DNA of 5,853 nucleotides from JADGOV01 sp040002735. Lineage in GTDB: Bacteria > Actinomycetota > Actinomycetes > JADGOV01. This document shows, one piece after another, positions 5,318 to 5,853 of the stretch (position 1 is its first letter; the number at the start of each line of letters is the position of its first letter). Below the pieces are notes generated by a model. It was given only the letters and a program-made list of their open reading frames with translations, had not been told where the DNA came from and made no database searches. Position numbers and translations under genes: made by a program. The DNA lies in contig JBDUDX010000248.1 in assembly GCA_040002735.1 (NCBI GenBank), forward strand, positions 1 through 5,853, in the 5' to 3' direction.

Positions 5318-5585
5318 AGCCAAGCGCGGTAGCCGGCCTCTGATCCGTGTTGGTTGGTGAGTGTGCCAGGTGACGCAGCAGTGCAGGAGGAGGCGCAGCC
5401 GGTAGTTGTCGAAGTTGCGGAAGCCGTGTCCGGTTCACGGCCTCTGCTGGGCGGTTGGACGTGCCGGGGCGGTCGAGGTGGGCCAGCACGTCGGCGACTC
5501 GCTCGGGGTCCGCCCGAGCGTGATGACCTCGCGTAGCGCGGGCGGGGACGCCGCGGTTGACGGACTCGCACAGGCGCTGTATCAC
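5312..5585 (-). pseudogene. ISL3-family transposase, C-terminal fragment with frameshifts
   Basis: The C-terminal portion of an ISL3-type DDE transposase can be read across frames. MIQRLCESVNRGVPA (from 5585) is followed by ALREVITLGR in a second frame (about 5539-5510). ERVADVLAHLDRPGTSN and RPAEAVN follow back in the first frame, then GHGFRNFDNYRLRLLLHC in a third frame (5431-5312), ending GRLPRLAA at TAG. The family pattern is LxxLGRTLxxRxxDVLAYFDRPGTSNGPTEAVNGRLE...GFRN(F/L)xNYRLR. The segment between AEAVN and GFRN is about 10 residues short, so the region after the catalytic Glu is also deleted. Everything upstream, including the first catalytic Asp residues, is gone. The upstream limit is probably a junction near 5585, next to the membrane-protein gene. 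Confidence 0.72.
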
Positions 5586-5643
5586 CGCTCAGGGCCCCAC
5601 GCTCCGACACGACGGCTTGATCGGGAGAGCGGGGGCGGCGGCG

Positions 5644-5853
5644 TCAGGCGCCGGTGGCGAGGGTGAGGACGGTCAGGACCAGCACGGTCGAGACGGTCCA
5701 GAGCCCGGGCGCGGTCGCGGCGCTGCGGGTGCGGGCGAGGGCGGCGCGGCGCCGGCGGGCGGGCGTCGCGGCGGTCCGCCATGGGGTGGAGCGACGCTCC
5801 AGCCAGAGCAGGGTGGGGCCGAGCGCGGCGCCGTACGCGAGGTGGCCGACTAG
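5644..5853 (-). CDS. Membrane protein of unknown function, C-terminal part
   Basis: The minus frame is open from the window edge (5853) to TGA at 5644-5646 and gives 69 residues with no internal start needed. The gene therefore begins outside the window. It starts LVGHLAYGAALGPTLLWLE, a Gly/Ala-rich helix of membrane type, followed by a long Arg-rich stretch (about residues 20-45). A final hydrophobic helix LWTVSTVLVLTVLTLATG ends at the extreme C-terminus. GHLxYGAxLG is seen in several small actinobacterial integral membrane proteins of unknown function, but I cannot name a family. The Arg-rich loop between the helices would be expected on the cytoplasmic side. The opposite strand also has a long open frame, but its composition (Gly/Arg/Glu-rich low complexity) is that of an antisense shadow. 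Confidence 0.55.
   Translation of the reverse strand, partial: LVGHLAYGAALGPTLLWLERRSTPWRTAATPARRRRAALARTRSAATAPGLWTVSTVLVLTVLTLATGA

Noticed and set aside
5557..5853. Plus-strand Gly/Arg/Glu-rich frame at the right edge
   Set aside because: Low-complexity composition typical of antisense to a high-GC gene; the minus frame has clear membrane helices instead.
1..5853. tRNA, rRNA, CRISPR array or plasmid iteron origin
   Set aside because: No cloverleaf, rRNA-like stretch, or spaced 20-40 bp repeats were seen; the only arrays are the short 8-bp repeats at the partition locus.

Overview
The window reads as high-GC actinobacterial accessory DNA. The evidence is strongly GC-biased third codon positions, long antisense shadow frames, actinobacterial-style protein families, and a probable leaderless promoter. 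It could be part of a plasmid, an integrated plasmid, or a decayed genomic island. The genus cannot be fixed from sequence alone.

Layout. (1) Positions 46-966 hold a compact two-gene partition locus on the minus strand: a 199-aa ParA-type ATPase (333-932) overlapping by ATGA a small 86-aa ribbon-helix-helix-like partner (76-336). Short direct repeats built on ACGG with an exact 8-bp period flank the locus at both ends (47-70 and 943-966). The upstream set overlaps the parA promoter region, which also holds a perfect 12-bp palindrome. (2) Positions 967-1429 contain no intact gene, only possible coding scraps and a stem-loop. (3) Positions 1430-3448 (minus) hold an intact 615-aa GH15 glycosidase (trehalase/glucoamylase family). 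Its TAG stop is followed in the same frame by the C-terminal half of a GlsB/YeaQ/YmgE-type small membrane protein. A very short frame overlaps the GH15 start by ATGA. (4) Positions 3752-5585 are a graveyard of broken genes: an HNH endonuclease with three same-direction frameshifts (plus), an IS4-type transposase C-terminus (minus), an 84-base scrap of a metal-type ABC ATPase (plus), a serine recombinase that has lost its catalytic N-terminal motif and gained an in-frame TGA (minus), and an ISL3-type transposase C-terminus (minus). (5) At the right edge is the C-terminal 69 aa of an unrecognised membrane protein (minus) that enters from outside.

How it fits together. The partition genes and their flanking repeats form a plausible complete segregation module: ATPase, centromere-binding protein and two candidate centromere/operator arrays, with autoregulation by binding at the promoter. 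The GH15 enzyme would release glucose from trehalose or an alpha-glucan and is metabolically unrelated to partition. Partition genes beside nested remnants of three mobile-element enzymes suggest a region shaped by repeated insertion and deletion. Because partition and GH15 genes are free of frame breaks while almost every mobile-element or nuclease gene is broken, the damage looks like real decay rather than poor sequence.
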